Of a stretch of DNA of 64,000 nucleotides, positions 31,261 through 40,938 are shown piece by piece. Position 1 is the first letter of the stretch. The number at the start of each line of letters is the position of its first letter. The notes beneath the pieces are model-generated. The model did not search any database, had not been told where the DNA came from, and saw only the letters and a list, made by a program, of their open reading frames with translations. The DNA is from Ruminococcus sp. YRD2003 (GTDB lineage Bacteria; Bacillota; Clostridia; Oscillospirales; Ruminococcaceae). The DNA is taken from contig FNZT01000016.1 in assembly GCA_900109435.1 (NCBI GenBank), positions 1 to 64,000 of the forward strand, read 5' to 3'. The position numbers and the translations under genes are program-made.

Positions 31261-33663
31261 TCAGTTTGCCACAGCCGCAGACGCGTTCTTTGCAGGTCTG
31301 CCGCGCCTGCGCTTGACAGGCTGCTTTATAAGCGCCGTATCGAGCACCTTCGCGAGGTCGTCCGCGTATACGAACTCAATGGCGTTCTTGACGACATCGT
31401 CTACCTCCTCGAGGTCGGGCTTGTTTGCGACGGGGATTATCACCGTGCCTATCTCAGCCTTGTAAGCCGCCATGGTCTTCTCGCGCAGACCGCCTATCGG
31501 GAGCACTCTTCCGTGGAGGGTTATCTCGCCTGTCATAGCCACATCGGCTCTCACGGGCATACCCGACAGCGCCGAAACGAGCGCAGTAGTCATCGTAACT
31601 CCCGCGGAAGGACCGTCCTTGGGGACAGCACCCTCGGGAGCGTGTATGTGAATGTCGTTGTTCTTGTAGAAATCGGGGTCTATGCCGTACTTGTCGGCAA
31701 CACTTCTCACGTAGCTGACCGCTATCTTCGCGCTCTCCTTCATGACGTCGCCGAGCGAGCCCGTCACCTCTATCTTGCCCGTGCCTTTGAGCACGATGAC
31801 CTCGAGCGGCATCAGCACTCCTCCGACGCTCGTCCACGCAAGCCCGTTGACCACACCGACCTGATCCTTCTGGGAGAGGAGGTCGGGCAGATACTTCTTC
31901 ACACCGAGCCAGTCCTGAAGCTCCTTAGCCTTGACGGTCACGCGCTTGGCGTCGCCCGATGCTATCTTCTTGGCAGCCTTTCTGCAAAGCGAAGCGATGG
32001 ACCTTTCAAGGGTACGCACACCCGCTTCCTTGGTGTAATACTGTATGATGTCGTGTATCGCAGCGTCCTCTATTTTGAGCTGAGTGCCCTTCAGACCGTG
32101 CTCCTTGAGCTGCTTGGGAACAAGGTGCTCCTTTGCGATGTGGAACTTCTCCTCCGCTGTATAGCTCGGGAGCTCTATCAGCTCCATACGGTCGAGGAGA
32201 GGCGCAGGTATCGCGGAGACGTTATTGGCGGTGGTGATGAACACGCACTTGCTCAGGTCGAACGGCACTTCGATGAAGTGGTCGCGGAAGGCGTTGTTCT
32301 GCTCGCTGTCGAGCACTTCGAGCATCGCGGACGACGGGTCGCCCTTGATATCGCTGCAAAGCTTGTCTATCTCGTCAAAGAGTATCAGCGGATTTGCCGA
32401 GCCTGCCTGCTGGAGAGCAGTTATGATACGTCCGGGCATAGCGCCTACGTAGGTCTTTCTGTGACCTCTTATATCAGCCTCATCGCGCACGCCGCCGAGA
32501 GAAACTCTCGCGTACTTGCGTCCCATAGCCTTGGCTATAGACTTGGCAATGGAGGTCTTGCCTATTCCGGGAGGTCCCGCAAGGCAGATTATCTGTCCCT
32601 TTATCTCGGGGTTGAGCATATGCACGGCAAGGAACTCGAGAATGCGCTCCTTGACCTTTTTGAGCCCGTAGTGGTCCTTTTCGAGGATATCCTCGGCCTT
32701 GTCCATGGATATCTTTGCCTTTGTGTACTTGTTCCACGGCAGGTCGAGCACGGTGTCGAGGTAGTTCTTGATGACGAACGCCTCCTGTGACGACGGCGGG
32801 AGCTTGCCGAGCTTATCCGCCTCTTTCAGGAGCTTTTCGGTATTCTTCTTGTCGAGTTTAAGGCTGTAGATGTCGTTGATATACTCGAAGACCTCGTCGC
32901 CGTCGTCCTCGCCGAGCTGTTCCTGGATTATCCTCATCTGCTCGCGGAGGTAGTATTCCTTCTGTCCCTTGTCTATGCTGTTCTTGGTCTGTTCGTTGAT
33001 GAGGTTCTCGAGCTCGAGTATCTCCACCTCCGAGGACAGGCACGCAAAGAGCACCGACAGCTTGTTGAGGATATTTGTCTCCTCGAGGAGCGTCTGCTTA
33101 TCGCGGTAGTTGAGGTTGCAGTTGAACGTGACCGCCTCAAAGAGCTTGTAGGGGTCGTCCTGTGTCATCACGGACGTAAGGAGCTCCTTCGGCATCTTCG
33201 GGAAGTACTGGGAATAGCGCTCGAAGACGTCCTTCACGGAGCGCATGAGAGCCTCCGTCTCGACCTCGTCGACCTTTGCCCGCGAATATGTGGGCATACG
33301 CTTGACTTCCGCCTTCAGCGTTTCGCCGTCGTCTATGAGACGTATCAGGCTTGCCTTGTAAACGCCCTCAACGAGGACTTTCATGATATTGTCTGGGAGC
33401 TTGAGCACCTGCTTTATCTCCGCGACCACGCCGACTTTGTACACATCGGTAGCCTTGGGATTTTCGACATAAGTCTCATGCTGAGTTACAAGGAAGAGCT
33501 TGCCGCCCTCTTTGAGAGCCATTTCTATCGAATCCACGGATTTCTGGCGTGCGACGTCGAAATGCATGACCATTTTCGGAAATGCCACGAGACCGCGCAT
33601 AGCCACGGCGTAGAAGATGTTGCCGTTGTCTGTATTTTTATCGCTTTTTCTTGTCTGTTCCAT
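31261..33663 (-). CDS. lon: ATP-dependent protease Lon
   Basis: 800 residues, normal length. N-terminal substrate-binding LON domain, a coiled-coil middle ([20 protein letters not shown]), AAA+ core with Walker [10 protein letters not shown] and Walker [10 protein letters not shown], and the C-terminal Ser-Lys protease domain with [11 protein letters not shown] (catalytic Ser) and [14 protein letters not shown] (catalytic Lys). It ends in a basic tail ([10 protein letters not shown]) that resembles an AT-hook, which could help it bind DNA. It degrades misfolded and regulatory proteins. Confidence 0.96.
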   Translation of the reverse strand: MEQTRKSDKNTDNGNIFYAVAMRGLVAFPKMVMHFDVARQKSVDSIEMALKEGGKLFLVTQHETYVENPKATDVYKVGVVAEIKQVLKLPDNIMKVLVEGVYKASLIRLIDDGETLKAEVKRMPTYSRAKVDEVETEALMRSVKDVFERYSQYFPKMPKELLTSVMTQDDPYKLFEAVTFNCNLNYRDKQTLLEETNILNKLSVLFACLSSEVEILELENLINEQTKNSIDKGQKEYYLREQMRIIQEQLGEDDGDEVFEYINDIYSLKLDKKNTEKLLKEADKLGKLPPSSQEAFVIKNYLDTVLDLPWNKYTKAKISMDKAEDILEKDHYGLKKVKERILEFLAVHMLNPEIKGQIICLAGPPGIGKTSIAKSIAKAMGRKYARVSLGGVRDEADIRGHRKTYVGAMPGRIITALQQAGSANPLILFDEIDKLCSDIKGDPSSAMLEVLDSEQNNAFRDHFIEVPFDLSKCVFITTANNVSAIPAPLLDRMELIELPSYTAEEKFHIAKEHLVPKQLKEHGLKGTQLKIEDAAIHDIIQYYTKEAGVRTLERSIASLCRKAAKKIASGDAKRVTVKAKELQDWLGVKKYLPDLLSQKDQVGVVNGLAWTSVGGVLMPLEVIVLKGTGKIEVTGSLGDVMKESAKIAVSYVRSVADKYGIDPDFYKNNDIHIHAPEGAVPKDGPSAGVTMTTALVSALSGMPVRADVAMTGEITLHGRVLPIGGLREKTMAAYKAEIGTVIIPVANKPDLEEVDDVVKNAIEFVYADDLAKVLDTALIKQPVKRRRGRPAKNASAAVAN

Positions 33664-33741
33664 TTTTCACCTAATCCCTTTGGTATCGGTATTTGCCTGT
33701 TTTTCCGCAGTTTGTGCTGTTAAAGCCCGCGGTTGAACTAT

Positions 33742-33770
33742 ATTATAGCATATTTTCAAGTAAAATGCAA
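33742..33770 (-). promoter_or_regulatory. Promoter of lon-engB
   Basis: On the minus strand TTGCAT (33770-33765), 17 bp, TATAAT (33747-33742). The lon start is 79 bp downstream. No CtsR- or HrcA-type operator is evident to me. Confidence 0.75.
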
Positions 33771-33911
33771 CCGCACAGCAAAAAGTTCATATTCCTATCA
33801 CCTTTTACACATTATCGCCGCAGGCTATACCCCCTGCCCCGCCTGAACACCGTCCTGTGGCTGTTACCGCAAAAAATGATAAATGTAACAGATAAAGTGA
33901 TAATAATAACC

Positions 33912-33940
33912 TTTACTCTTCCCTCACATTTCGTTATAAT
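33912..33940 (+). promoter_or_regulatory. Promoter of the ATT-start lipoprotein gene
   Basis: TTTACT (33912-33917), 17 bp, TATAAT (33935-33940). The gap 33771-33911 between the divergent promoters holds nothing else that I recognise. Confidence 0.7.
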
Positions 33941-33972
33941 ATGGGTAAAGGATCACGAACGGAGGGTGTGCC

Positions 33973-34668
33973 ATTAAAAAGCTGATAACAATAATAATGG
34001 CAGCAGTAATGACGGGAATGCTGTTGTGTACGGGATGTAGTATGAAACGGGTAGACTATGAAGCGGTATTGTTAGATTACCTGAGCAATCGCTACCCAGA
34101 TGACAATTTCACGGTCTCTTCCAATCAGCTTACCACCGAGGGAAACAATCCGAATTTATTTTCCGTTTATTTTCGCAGTGAAAGATTCCCTGATGAGGGA
34201 ATTAAAGCATGGGCGGAAAAAGTTGATGGGAAGTACAATTTTGAAGATAATTATATGAAATATTATCTGCAAAACGATATCGAAGCTTATGTGCATGATA
34301 TCGCAGAAAAAAGCTTTGGAGAGTGTAAGGTGTTTGTGGATTTCAGCAATTATCGCCATTGCTTGCCTGAATCTTTTCCTACGGATGCAACCGCTGAGGA
34401 TTTTTTGAAAACAGGAGAAGCCTGCTATTTTGTTGTTTTTGTTTCTCCGGGACACATTTCATTGCAGGATGCAAGGGAAGAACTTAAGAATTATAAATCT
34501 GAGCTTGAAAAATGTGAGTTTGAAAATATTGGTTCCGCTGTTTATATTCTTCCTGATATTGAATCGTTTGAGAAAACAGATTCAGTTAATGGACCGACAG
34601 GAAGGTTCCATGATATGGAGAATTATGATTGGGTGGGCAGCTTAAAAAGTGTTGAAATGAACGAATAG
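33973..34668 (+). CDS. Lipoprotein of unknown function, apparent ATT start codon
   Basis: 231 residues if it begins at ATT 33973. The N-terminus is then (M)KKLITIIMAAVMTGMLLC, a complete lipoprotein signal with two Lys, a hydrophobic core and the lipobox LLCTGC. GGAGGG lies 6 nt before the ATT and no ATG, GTG or TTG is in frame at that point. The next ATG (33997) would drop the basic region and has no ribosome site. The mature part (VDYEAVLLDYLSNRYPDDNF and onward) is acidic and aromatic. I do not recognise it. The gene is AT-rich compared with lon and the ATPase around it, a hint of recent transfer. Confidence 0.7.
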   Translation: MKKLITIIMAAVMTGMLLCTGCSMKRVDYEAVLLDYLSNRYPDDNFTVSSNQLTTEGNNPNLFSVYFRSERFPDEGIKAWAEKVDGKYNFEDNYMKYYLQNDIEAYVHDIAEKSFGECKVFVDFSNYRHCLPESFPTDATAEDFLKTGEACYFVVFVSPGHISLQDAREELKNYKSELEKCEFENIGSAVYILPDIESFEKTDSVNGPTGRFHDMENYDWVGSLKSVEMNE

Positions 34669-34804
34669 GAGATAGTGGATAATCATGGATAAATTTTTGA
34701 AGAACATGGAGGTGTTCCCTGCAAGTGGTGTCGGGTGGACGGTTTGTCAGGCGCGGACGCACAGTGAGCATTGCTTTAGCGCTTTGCAGCTTTAAAAGAA
34801 CTAA

Positions 34805-34820
34805 TGTTCCACGTGGAACA
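34805..34820. other. Perfect parS-like site
   Basis: TGTTCCACGTGGAACA is a perfect 16-bp palindrome, extended to AATGTTCCACGTGGAACATT. It matches the parS sequences bound by ParB/Spo0J (Bacillus TGTTCCACGTGAAACA; Pseudomonas TGTTCCACGTGGAACA). It lies in a 385-bp gap with no supported gene; a 36-codon frame at 34685-34795 ends just before it. parS sites cluster near the replication origin, so the region may be origin-proximal. Confidence 0.75.
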
Positions 34821-34978
34821 TTCCGCTCTGACACCGCTTTTTTCACTCAAAAACTGCATTTTTCAGGTAAAAATACAACTATTTTTATGCCTCCCGAACT
34901 CTTTAACACTTCACAGCGGTAAATGAGCAGACGCTGCACGCAAAAACTTTCCGCTCCCCAATAATTTTTTCTCAAATC

Positions 34979-35007
34979 TTGCATTTCGGATAAAAATATG
35001 TTATAAT
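34979..35007 (+). promoter_or_regulatory. Promoter of the P-type ATPase
   Basis: TTGCAT (34979-34984), 17 bp, TATAAT (35002-35007), with AAAGGGG before the start codon 46 bp downstream. Confidence 0.75.
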
Positions 35008-35053
35008 TACACTGTTTTGAGAAAATAGTTTTTTCTTGTGAAAGGGGAAAAAT

Positions 35054-37687
35054 ATGAAACATTATCTTGAATCCACCGACTCAGTCCTCTCAGAAGTCAA
35101 AAGCTCCTCGCATGGTCTGACTGCTGACGAAGCCGCTAAACGCCTCGCCGAAAACGGTCAGAACAAGCTCGACGAGCCTCCGAAACCCACTCTCCTCGCA
35201 CGTTTCATCGAGCAGTTCAAGAACCCGATGATACTCGTGCTCATCGCTGCTGCCGCGATTTCCGCGATAACAGGCATTATCTCCGAGGGCAAGCTCGAAG
35301 CTGATGTATTCATTATACTGTTTGTTGTAATTGCCAATGCTGTACTCGGAGTATATCAGGAAAATAAAGCCGAGTCCGCTATCGAAGCCCTTCAGGCTAT
35401 GAGCGCTGCTCAGAGCAAGGTCTTCCGTTCGGGCGAGCTCGTAGTTATACCGAGCTCCGACCTCGTTGTCGGCGACGTCATCGCCCTCGAAGCAGGCGAC
35501 AATGTCCCCGCTGACTGCCGTATCCTCGAGGCTGCCGCTCTCAAGGCCGAAGAATCCGCGCTTACGGGCGAGAGCGTTCCCTGCGACAAGTGCAGCGACG
35601 TCCTCACGGGTGAAGATGTGCCGCTCGGCGACAGAAAGAATATGCTCTACATGGGCAGCAGTGTCGCCTACGGACGAGCCGAAGCCGTCGTTGTCGCTAC
35701 GGGCATGGACACCGAAATGGGTAAGATAGCAGGTGCTATCGCTAATGCTGACGACGATGAGACTCCCCTCCAGAAGAGCCTCACTCAGCTCAGTAAGGTA
35801 CTCTCTGTGGCTGTACTGCTGATATGCGTGATAATCCTTATAATCAGCGTGATACAGATGCTCGTTAAGAACGGCACTATCACTCTCCCCGACTTCCTCA
35901 ACTCCTTCATGATAGCCGTCAGCCTCGCTGTTGCCGCTATCCCCGAGGGTCTCGCGGCTGTTGTCACAGTCGTGCTTTCCATAGGCGTTACCAATATGTC
36001 CAAGCGAGGAGCTGTTATCCGCCGCCTCACCGCTGTTGAGGCGCTCGGCTGTGCGCAGGTCATCTGCTCGGATAAGACGGGTACTCTCACTCAGAACAAG
36101 ATGACCGTTGTTGAGGAGTCCACAAGCGACAAGCTCCTGCTCGCACGCGCTATGGCGCTCTGCTGCGACGCTCAGCTCAATACCGACGATACCGTTACAG
36201 GCGAGCCTACCGAGGCTGCACTCGTCGCATACGCTAACAAGAACGGGCTCAAAAAGTATCAGCTCGAGGCTGAGACCCCACGTGAGGCGGAGGCTCCGTT
36301 TGATTCGCTCCGCAAGATGATGTCTACCGTCCACAAGACCGAAAAAGGCTACGTTCAGTACACTAAGGGCGCTCCCGACGTTGTGCTCGGCAACTGTACC
36401 AAGATATTCGACGGCGGCGTTGTCCGCGATATGGATGAGCACGACCGCGAGAACATCCTCTCCGAAAACAAGGCTATGGCGGACAAGGCGCTCCGCGTGC
36501 TCATGGCTTCCTACCGCGAGTACGACAGTCTCCCGCAGGACTGCTCCCCTGCCGCTCTCGAGCATGACCTCATCTACATCGGCATGACGGGTATGATAGA
36601 CCCTGTTCGTCCCGAAGTCAAGCCCGCTATCGCACTCTGTCAGTCCGCGGGCATACGTCCTGTAATGATTACGGGCGACCACCGCGACACCGCTGTTGCT
36701 ATCGCTAAGGAGCTCGGTATCCTCGGCGAGGGGCAGAAGGCTATCACGGGCGCTGAGCTCTCGAAGATACCCGATGACGAGTTCAACAGCACAGTTCAGA
36801 ACTACAGCGTTTATGCGCGTGTTCAGCCCGAGCACAAGGTGCGCATCGTAAACGCTTGGCGCAAGAAGAATATGACCACTGCCATGACGGGCGACGGCGT
36901 CAACGACGCTCCGTCTATCAAGAGCGCCGATATCGGCGTAGGTATGGGTATCACGGGTACCGATGTAACCAAGAACGTCGCCGATATGGTGCTCACCGAT
37001 GACAACTTCGCCACTATCGTCGGAGCTGTCGAGGAGGGCAGACGTATCTACGACAATATCCGCAAGGCTATACAGTTCCTGCTCTCGAGCAACCTCGCCG
37101 AGGTCATCTGCATTCTCGTTGCGACTCTCGGTCTCGGTAAGCTCACGGGCGGCGCGTTCACCATCTTCGGACCTGTTCACCTCCTGTGGATAAACCTCAT
37201 CTCCGACTGCTTCCCCGCTGTTGCGCTCGGTATGGAGTCCGCTGAACCAGGTATCATGGACCGCAAGCCCAGAAGCAGCAACGCACACATCTTCTCCGAC
37301 GGGCTCGGGGTGAACCTCCTCTGGCAGGGATTCGTTATCGCTGTCCTCACACTCGTTTCCTATGTCATCGGCGCACAGTCCTCACCCGAGGCGGGCACAA
37401 CTATGGCGTTCATCACTCTCTCTGTGTGTGAGATGCTCCACTCATGGAATATGCGCAGCCTTGAAAAGTCCATCTTTGCTATGCACAGCCATAACAAGAT
37501 GCTCCTCCTCTCGATACTCTTCTCGTTCGTGCTCATTATCCCGATACTCTTTGTTCCCGTCTTCCGCAGCGTGTTCTCGCTTACCAAGCTCGCTCCCATG
37601 GAGTACCTGTACGCCTTCCTCATCGCTGCCGCTATCGTTCCGATAGTCGAGATAGTCAAGGCTATTAGTAGAGCTGTGAAAAAGTAA
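35054..37687 (+). CDS. P-type calcium-transporting ATPase (IIA/IIB type)
   Basis: 877 residues. The cation ATPase N-terminal domain and actuator ([10 protein letters not shown]), the phosphorylation motif [12 protein letters not shown] with the Asp at residue 340, [10 protein letters not shown] in the nucleotide domain, and [20 protein letters not shown]. Helix M4 reads [18 protein letters not shown], the PEGL motif of Ca2+ pumps, and M6 has [13 protein letters not shown]. It should export Ca2+ at the cost of ATP. Ten hydrophobic helices are expected. Confidence 0.92.
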   Translation: MKHYLESTDSVLSEVKSSSHGLTADEAAKRLAENGQNKLDEPPKPTLLARFIEQFKNPMILVLIAAAAISAITGIISEGKLEADVFIILFVVIANAVLGVYQENKAESAIEALQAMSAAQSKVFRSGELVVIPSSDLVVGDVIALEAGDNVPADCRILEAAALKAEESALTGESVPCDKCSDVLTGEDVPLGDRKNMLYMGSSVAYGRAEAVVVATGMDTEMGKIAGAIANADDDETPLQKSLTQLSKVLSVAVLLICVIILIISVIQMLVKNGTITLPDFLNSFMIAVSLAVAAIPEGLAAVVTVVLSIGVTNMSKRGAVIRRLTAVEALGCAQVICSDKTGTLTQNKMTVVEESTSDKLLLARAMALCCDAQLNTDDTVTGEPTEAALVAYANKNGLKKYQLEAETPREAEAPFDSLRKMMSTVHKTEKGYVQYTKGAPDVVLGNCTKIFDGGVVRDMDEHDRENILSENKAMADKALRVLMASYREYDSLPQDCSPAALEHDLIYIGMTGMIDPVRPEVKPAIALCQSAGIRPVMITGDHRDTAVAIAKELGILGEGQKAITGAELSKIPDDEFNSTVQNYSVYARVQPEHKVRIVNAWRKKNMTTAMTGDGVNDAPSIKSADIGVGMGITGTDVTKNVADMVLTDDNFATIVGAVEEGRRIYDNIRKAIQFLLSSNLAEVICILVATLGLGKLTGGAFTIFGPVHLLWINLISDCFPAVALGMESAEPGIMDRKPRSSNAHIFSDGLGVNLLWQGFVIAVLTLVSYVIGAQSSPEAGTTMAFITLSVCEMLHSWNMRSLEKSIFAMHSHNKMLLLSILFSFVLIIPILFVPVFRSVFSLTKLAPMEYLYAFLIAAAIVPIVEIVKAISRAVKK

Positions 37688-37704
37688 TCCCAAAATGCAG
37701 AATA

Positions 37705-37745
37705 TTAAGGCAACACAGCACAAGCTTTGTGCGGTATTGCCTTAA
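37705..37745. repeat. AAGGCAA hairpin
   Basis: TTAAGGCAA pairs with TTGCCTTAA, and inside GCACAA pairs with TTGTGC. It shares its arms with the hairpin at 38935-38982 and partly with 10298-10345. Confidence 0.7.
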
Positions 37746-37748
37746 AAG

Positions 37749-37774
37749 CAGCCGACTGTCTGTCGGCTGTTTTC
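37749..37774 (+). terminator. Terminator or attenuator between the ATPase and the permease
   Basis: CAGCCGAC, loop TGTCT, GTCGGCTG then TTTTC. It lies 16 bp before the permease start, so some read-through is needed for the permease unless it has its own promoter, which I did not find. Confidence 0.75.
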
Positions 37775-37789
37775 ATAAAAGGAGTTCCA

Positions 37790-38887
37790 ATGCTTAAATT
37801 CGTAAAGTCGCAGCCTGTGCTCGTCATCGCTTTCATCGCGGCTGTCGTCACCATGTTCTTCGTACCGCCCGACAGCGGGTACGCCGACTATATAAACCGA
37901 ACCGTGCTCATCGAGCTGTTCGCTCTCATGATAGCAGTAGCGGGTTTCCGCAGCGTCGGCATCTTCGACAGGGCGTCCGATATCATGCTCAAAAAGGCGG
38001 GGACGGCTCGGCGTATCACGCTCGTGCTCGTGCTGCTGTGCTTCTTCTCTTCCATGCTCGTCACGAACGATGTGGCGCTCATCACCTTCGTGCCGCTAAG
38101 TCTGATGATCTTCGGGGCTGCCAAGGACGAAAGGCTCCGCATTCGTGCGATAGTCCTCGAGACCGCCGCTGCCAATCTCGGAAGTATGCTCACTCCCGTA
38201 GGCAACCCGCAGAACCTCTACATCTACGACGAGTACAAGCTCACGGCTATGGACTTTGTACGCACTATGCTGCCGTCGGGTATCGTCAGCCTTGCGGTGC
38301 TGGTGCTGCTCACGTTCATCATTCCCGCTGAGAAGTGTGAGGCTCCCGCAGAGAAAAAGACGGCGTTCAGAGCCGCTCCCATTATCGGCTACAGCGTGCT
38401 GTTCGCTGCCTGTCTGCTGACTGTGTTCCGCGTCCTACCCGATTGGGCGTGCCTTATCGCGGCGGTCGCGGCTGCTCTCATTTTTGACTATAAGCTCCTC
38501 CTCAAGGCGGACTACGCTCTGCTTGCGACATTTGTCTGCTTCTTCGTGTTCGTCGGCAATATCTCGCGCATTGGTGCGGTCAACGACTTCTTCCGCGGTA
38601 TCCTCGACGGCAATGAGCTCGTCATCTCGCTCCTGCTCTCGCAGGTCATCAGCAACGTCCCCGCGGCGGTAATGCTCGCAGGCTTCACCGACAAGGGCAC
38701 GGAGCTCCTGCTCGGCGTCGACATCGGCGGGCTCGGCACCATAATCGCCTCGCTCGCGAGCCTTATCTCATTCCAGTTCTACCGCAAGACCACGACTGCG
38801 CGGGCAGGGCTGTATCTGCTTACTTTTACGTGGATAAGCCTGATACTGCTCGCGCCGCTGCTCATTCTGAATCTGCTGATACTCTAA
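37790..38887 (+). CDS. SLC13/ArsB-NhaD superfamily anion permease
   Basis: 365 residues with about ten helices. The family re-entrant loop sequences TNDVALITFVPLSLMI and LTPVGNPQNLYIYDEYKL are present in the first half, and SQVISNVPAAVMLAGF in the second. Relatives carry citrate, dicarboxylates, sulfate or arsenite, or exchange Na+/H+. The substrate is not readable here. The start ATG follows AAAGGAG; the ~60 bases upstream that stay in frame are the terminator region. Confidence 0.82.
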   Translation: MLKFVKSQPVLVIAFIAAVVTMFFVPPDSGYADYINRTVLIELFALMIAVAGFRSVGIFDRASDIMLKKAGTARRITLVLVLLCFFSSMLVTNDVALITFVPLSLMIFGAAKDERLRIRAIVLETAAANLGSMLTPVGNPQNLYIYDEYKLTAMDFVRTMLPSGIVSLAVLVLLTFIIPAEKCEAPAEKKTAFRAAPIIGYSVLFAACLLTVFRVLPDWACLIAAVAAALIFDYKLLLKADYALLATFVCFFVFVGNISRIGAVNDFFRGILDGNELVISLLLSQVISNVPAAVMLAGFTDKGTELLLGVDIGGLGTIIASLASLISFQFYRKTTTARAGLYLLTFTWISLILLAPLLILNLLIL

Positions 38888-38890
38888 AAA

Positions 38891-38930
38891 AAGGACTGTC
38901 AGAGGGGAGAACCCTTTGACAGTCCTTATT
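38891..38930 (+). terminator. Rho-independent terminator after the permease
   Basis: AAGGACTGTCA and TGACAGTCCTT form an 11-bp stem, extended inside by GAGGG/CCCTT, then ATTCTTT. The 5' side is preceded by seven A, so it can work in both directions. Confidence 0.85.
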
Positions 38931-38934
38931 CTTT

Positions 38935-38982
38935 AGGCAATACCGCACAAATCCTTCAGGCGGGCTTTGTGCGGTGTTGCCT
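38935..38982. repeat. Long AAGGCAATACCGC hairpin at the clpX 3' end
   Basis: AGGCAATACCGCACAAA pairs with TTTGTGCGGTGTTGCCT (17 bp, one G-T). It directly abuts the clpX stop codon and sits back-to-back with the permease terminator, so it probably ends the clpX transcript. Confidence 0.75.
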
Positions 38983-40263
38983 TTATTCTGCTATTGTTTC
39001 GAGAGTGACCACCTTGTTGCGTCTGTTCGTGAGGATGGGCTCTGCCTTATCCGTCACGCACTCCTTTGTCACGGTAACTCGCGCGATGCTGCCGTCCGAC
39101 GGTACAAGATACATCGTCTTCATCAGCACGCCCTCGAGTATCGAGCGGAGTCCTCTTGCGCCAGTTTTCTGCGCGATAGCTTTCTTTGCTATCTCCACAA
39201 GCGCATCGTCGTTTATCTCAAGCTCGATATCATCGTAGTCAAACAGCTTCTTGTACTGCTTGATAAGCGCGTTCTTCGGCTCGGTAAGTATCGAAACAAG
39301 GGATTCCTCGTCGAGTTCCTCGAGCACCGTGATAACGGGCAGTCGTCCCACAAATTCGGGCACCATGCCGAACTTGATGAGGTCCTTCGGTATCACCTGC
39401 TTGAAAATATTGGTCTTTTCGACCTTGTCGGTCTTTATCTCGCCGCCGAAACCTATCGGTGCTTTGCCGATACGCTTCTGTATCTGGCGCTCAAGCCCGT
39501 CAAAGGCTCCGCCGCAGATGAAGAGGATGTTCCTCGTGTCTATCTGGAGCGTCTCCTGATTCGGGTGCTTTCTGCCGCCCTGCGGAGGTACGTTCGATAC
39601 CGTGCCCTCGATTATCTTCAGGAGAGCCTGCTGTACGCCCTCGCCGCTGACATCGCGGGTTATCGAGGTGTTCTCGGACTTTCGGGCTATCTTGTCTATC
39701 TCGTCGATGTAGATGATGCCGCGCTCTGCCGCCTTGATGTCGTAGTCAGCCGCCTGTATCAGTCTCAGGAGCACGTTCTCGACGTCGTCGCCTACGTAGC
39801 CTGCCTCGGTGATGGTCGTGGCATCGGCAATGGCAAACGGCACGTTCAGGAGCTTGGCAAGAGTCTGTGCGAGGAAGGTCTTTCCTACGCCTGTGGGGCC
39901 GAGGAGAAGCACGTTGCTCTTCTGGAGCTCTACGCCGTCCTTGTCCTGCTCATCCTGGCTCATTATTCGCTTGTAGTGGTTGTAGACGGCTACTGCAAGA
40001 GATATCTTCGCGTCGTCCTGTCCGATAACGTACTCGTCGAGGAAGTTCTTTATCTCTACGGGCTTGAGGAGCTTCATGGAAGTCTGTTCCTTCTTGTCGC
40101 CCTTTGCTGCCTTGCGGTGTGCCTTGGATATGCCAGGTCCGAATATCATCTCGTAGCAGTATACCACGCACTCGTCGCATATATTTGCAGAGCCTGCGGA
40201 AAACATACTCTGAACGCGGTTCTCGCCCTTTCCGCAGAAGCTGCACGACTTGAATTCAGCCAT
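38983..40263 (-). CDS. clpX: ATP-dependent Clp protease ATP-binding subunit ClpX
   Basis: 426 residues. The N-terminal C4 zinc-binding domain ([20 protein letters not shown]), Walker [10 protein letters not shown], Walker [11 protein letters not shown], the pore loop GYVGDD and the IGF-type loop IGFGG for docking on ClpP. It unfolds tagged proteins and feeds them to ClpP. It starts 6 bp after clpP, behind GAGG. Confidence 0.96.
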   Translation of the reverse strand: MAEFKSCSFCGKGENRVQSMFSAGSANICDECVVYCYEMIFGPGISKAHRKAAKGDKKEQTSMKLLKPVEIKNFLDEYVIGQDDAKISLAVAVYNHYKRIMSQDEQDKDGVELQKSNVLLLGPTGVGKTFLAQTLAKLLNVPFAIADATTITEAGYVGDDVENVLLRLIQAADYDIKAAERGIIYIDEIDKIARKSENTSITRDVSGEGVQQALLKIIEGTVSNVPPQGGRKHPNQETLQIDTRNILFICGGAFDGLERQIQKRIGKAPIGFGGEIKTDKVEKTNIFKQVIPKDLIKFGMVPEFVGRLPVITVLEELDEESLVSILTEPKNALIKQYKKLFDYDDIELEINDDALVEIAKKAIAQKTGARGLRSILEGVLMKTMYLVPSDGSIARVTVTKECVTDKAEPILTNRRNKVVTLETIAE

Positions 40264-40269
40264 GTTGCC

Positions 40270-40857
40270 TTACCTCTTTTCGATTACCTTGTCGATAAGT
40301 CCGTACTCGAGTGCCTCCTGAGCTGTCATATAGTTGTCGCGCTCGCAGGCTTCGTGTATCTCCTCTGCGGTCTTTCCCGCATTTGCGGCAAGTATGGACT
40401 CGAGGCGCTCTCTGGTGCGCTCGAGGTTCTTAGCCTGTATCATGATGTCGGTCTGCTGACCGCCGAGACCGCCGCCGATGAGTGGCTGGTGTATCATTAT
40501 CTCGCTGTTGGGAAGAGCGATACGCTTGCCCTTGGCTCCCGATGAGAGCAGGAAAGCGCCCATTGATGCTGCCATACCTATGCATATGGTCGACACGTCG
40601 CACTTGATGTAGTTCATTGTGTCGTATATCGCCATACCTGCGGACACAGAGCCTCCGGGGCTGTTGATGTAGAGGGATATGTCCTTTTCGGTATCCTGAC
40701 TTTCAAGGAACAGGAGCTGTGCAACTACAAGGCTCGCAGTCGTGTCGTTCACCTGATCCGAAAGCATTATTATTCTGTCATTCAGCAAACGTGAGAAAAT
40801 ATCGTAGGATCTTTCTCCGCGGCTCGTCTGTTCGACAACATACGGTATAAAACTCAT
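40270..40857 (-). CDS. clpP: ATP-dependent Clp protease proteolytic subunit ClpP
   Basis: 195 residues from [11 protein letters not shown]. The catalytic Ser lies in [13 protein letters not shown], the His in [10 protein letters not shown], and the Asp in the LERTRERLE region. It forms the 14-mer chamber. An in-frame start 18 codons upstream would add a non-conserved basic extension, so I use the later ATG, which follows AAAGGG by 10 nt. Confidence 0.96.
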   Translation of the reverse strand: MSFIPYVVEQTSRGERSYDIFSRLLNDRIIMLSDQVNDTTASLVVAQLLFLESQDTEKDISLYINSPGGSVSAGMAIYDTMNYIKCDVSTICIGMAASMGAFLLSSGAKGKRIALPNSEIMIHQPLIGGGLGGQQTDIMIQAKNLERTRERLESILAANAGKTAEEIHEACERDNYMTAQEALEYGLIDKVIEKR

Positions 40858-40938
40858 AATTTCATCGCCCTTTCTATAAAACCGTTGTCCCACAAAATAT
40901 ATGCGGGACAACTTTAAACTATTTCTGTTTTTTGCTGA

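Noticed and set aside
31231..32790. A 519-codon plus-strand frame over lon
   Set aside because: Antisense shadow of lon with no recognisable domain.
34685..34795. A 36-codon frame after the ATT-start lipoprotein
   Set aside because: No clear ribosome site, an unconvincing composition and no domain; I treat the stretch as intergenic.
35090..37288. A 732-codon open frame on the minus strand
   Set aside because: It is antisense to the P-type ATPase, whose motifs are all intact. High-GC codon use in that gene leaves the opposite strand open.
38974..40545. A 523-codon plus-strand frame over clpX and clpP
   Set aside because: Antisense shadow; clpX and clpP are certain on the other strand.
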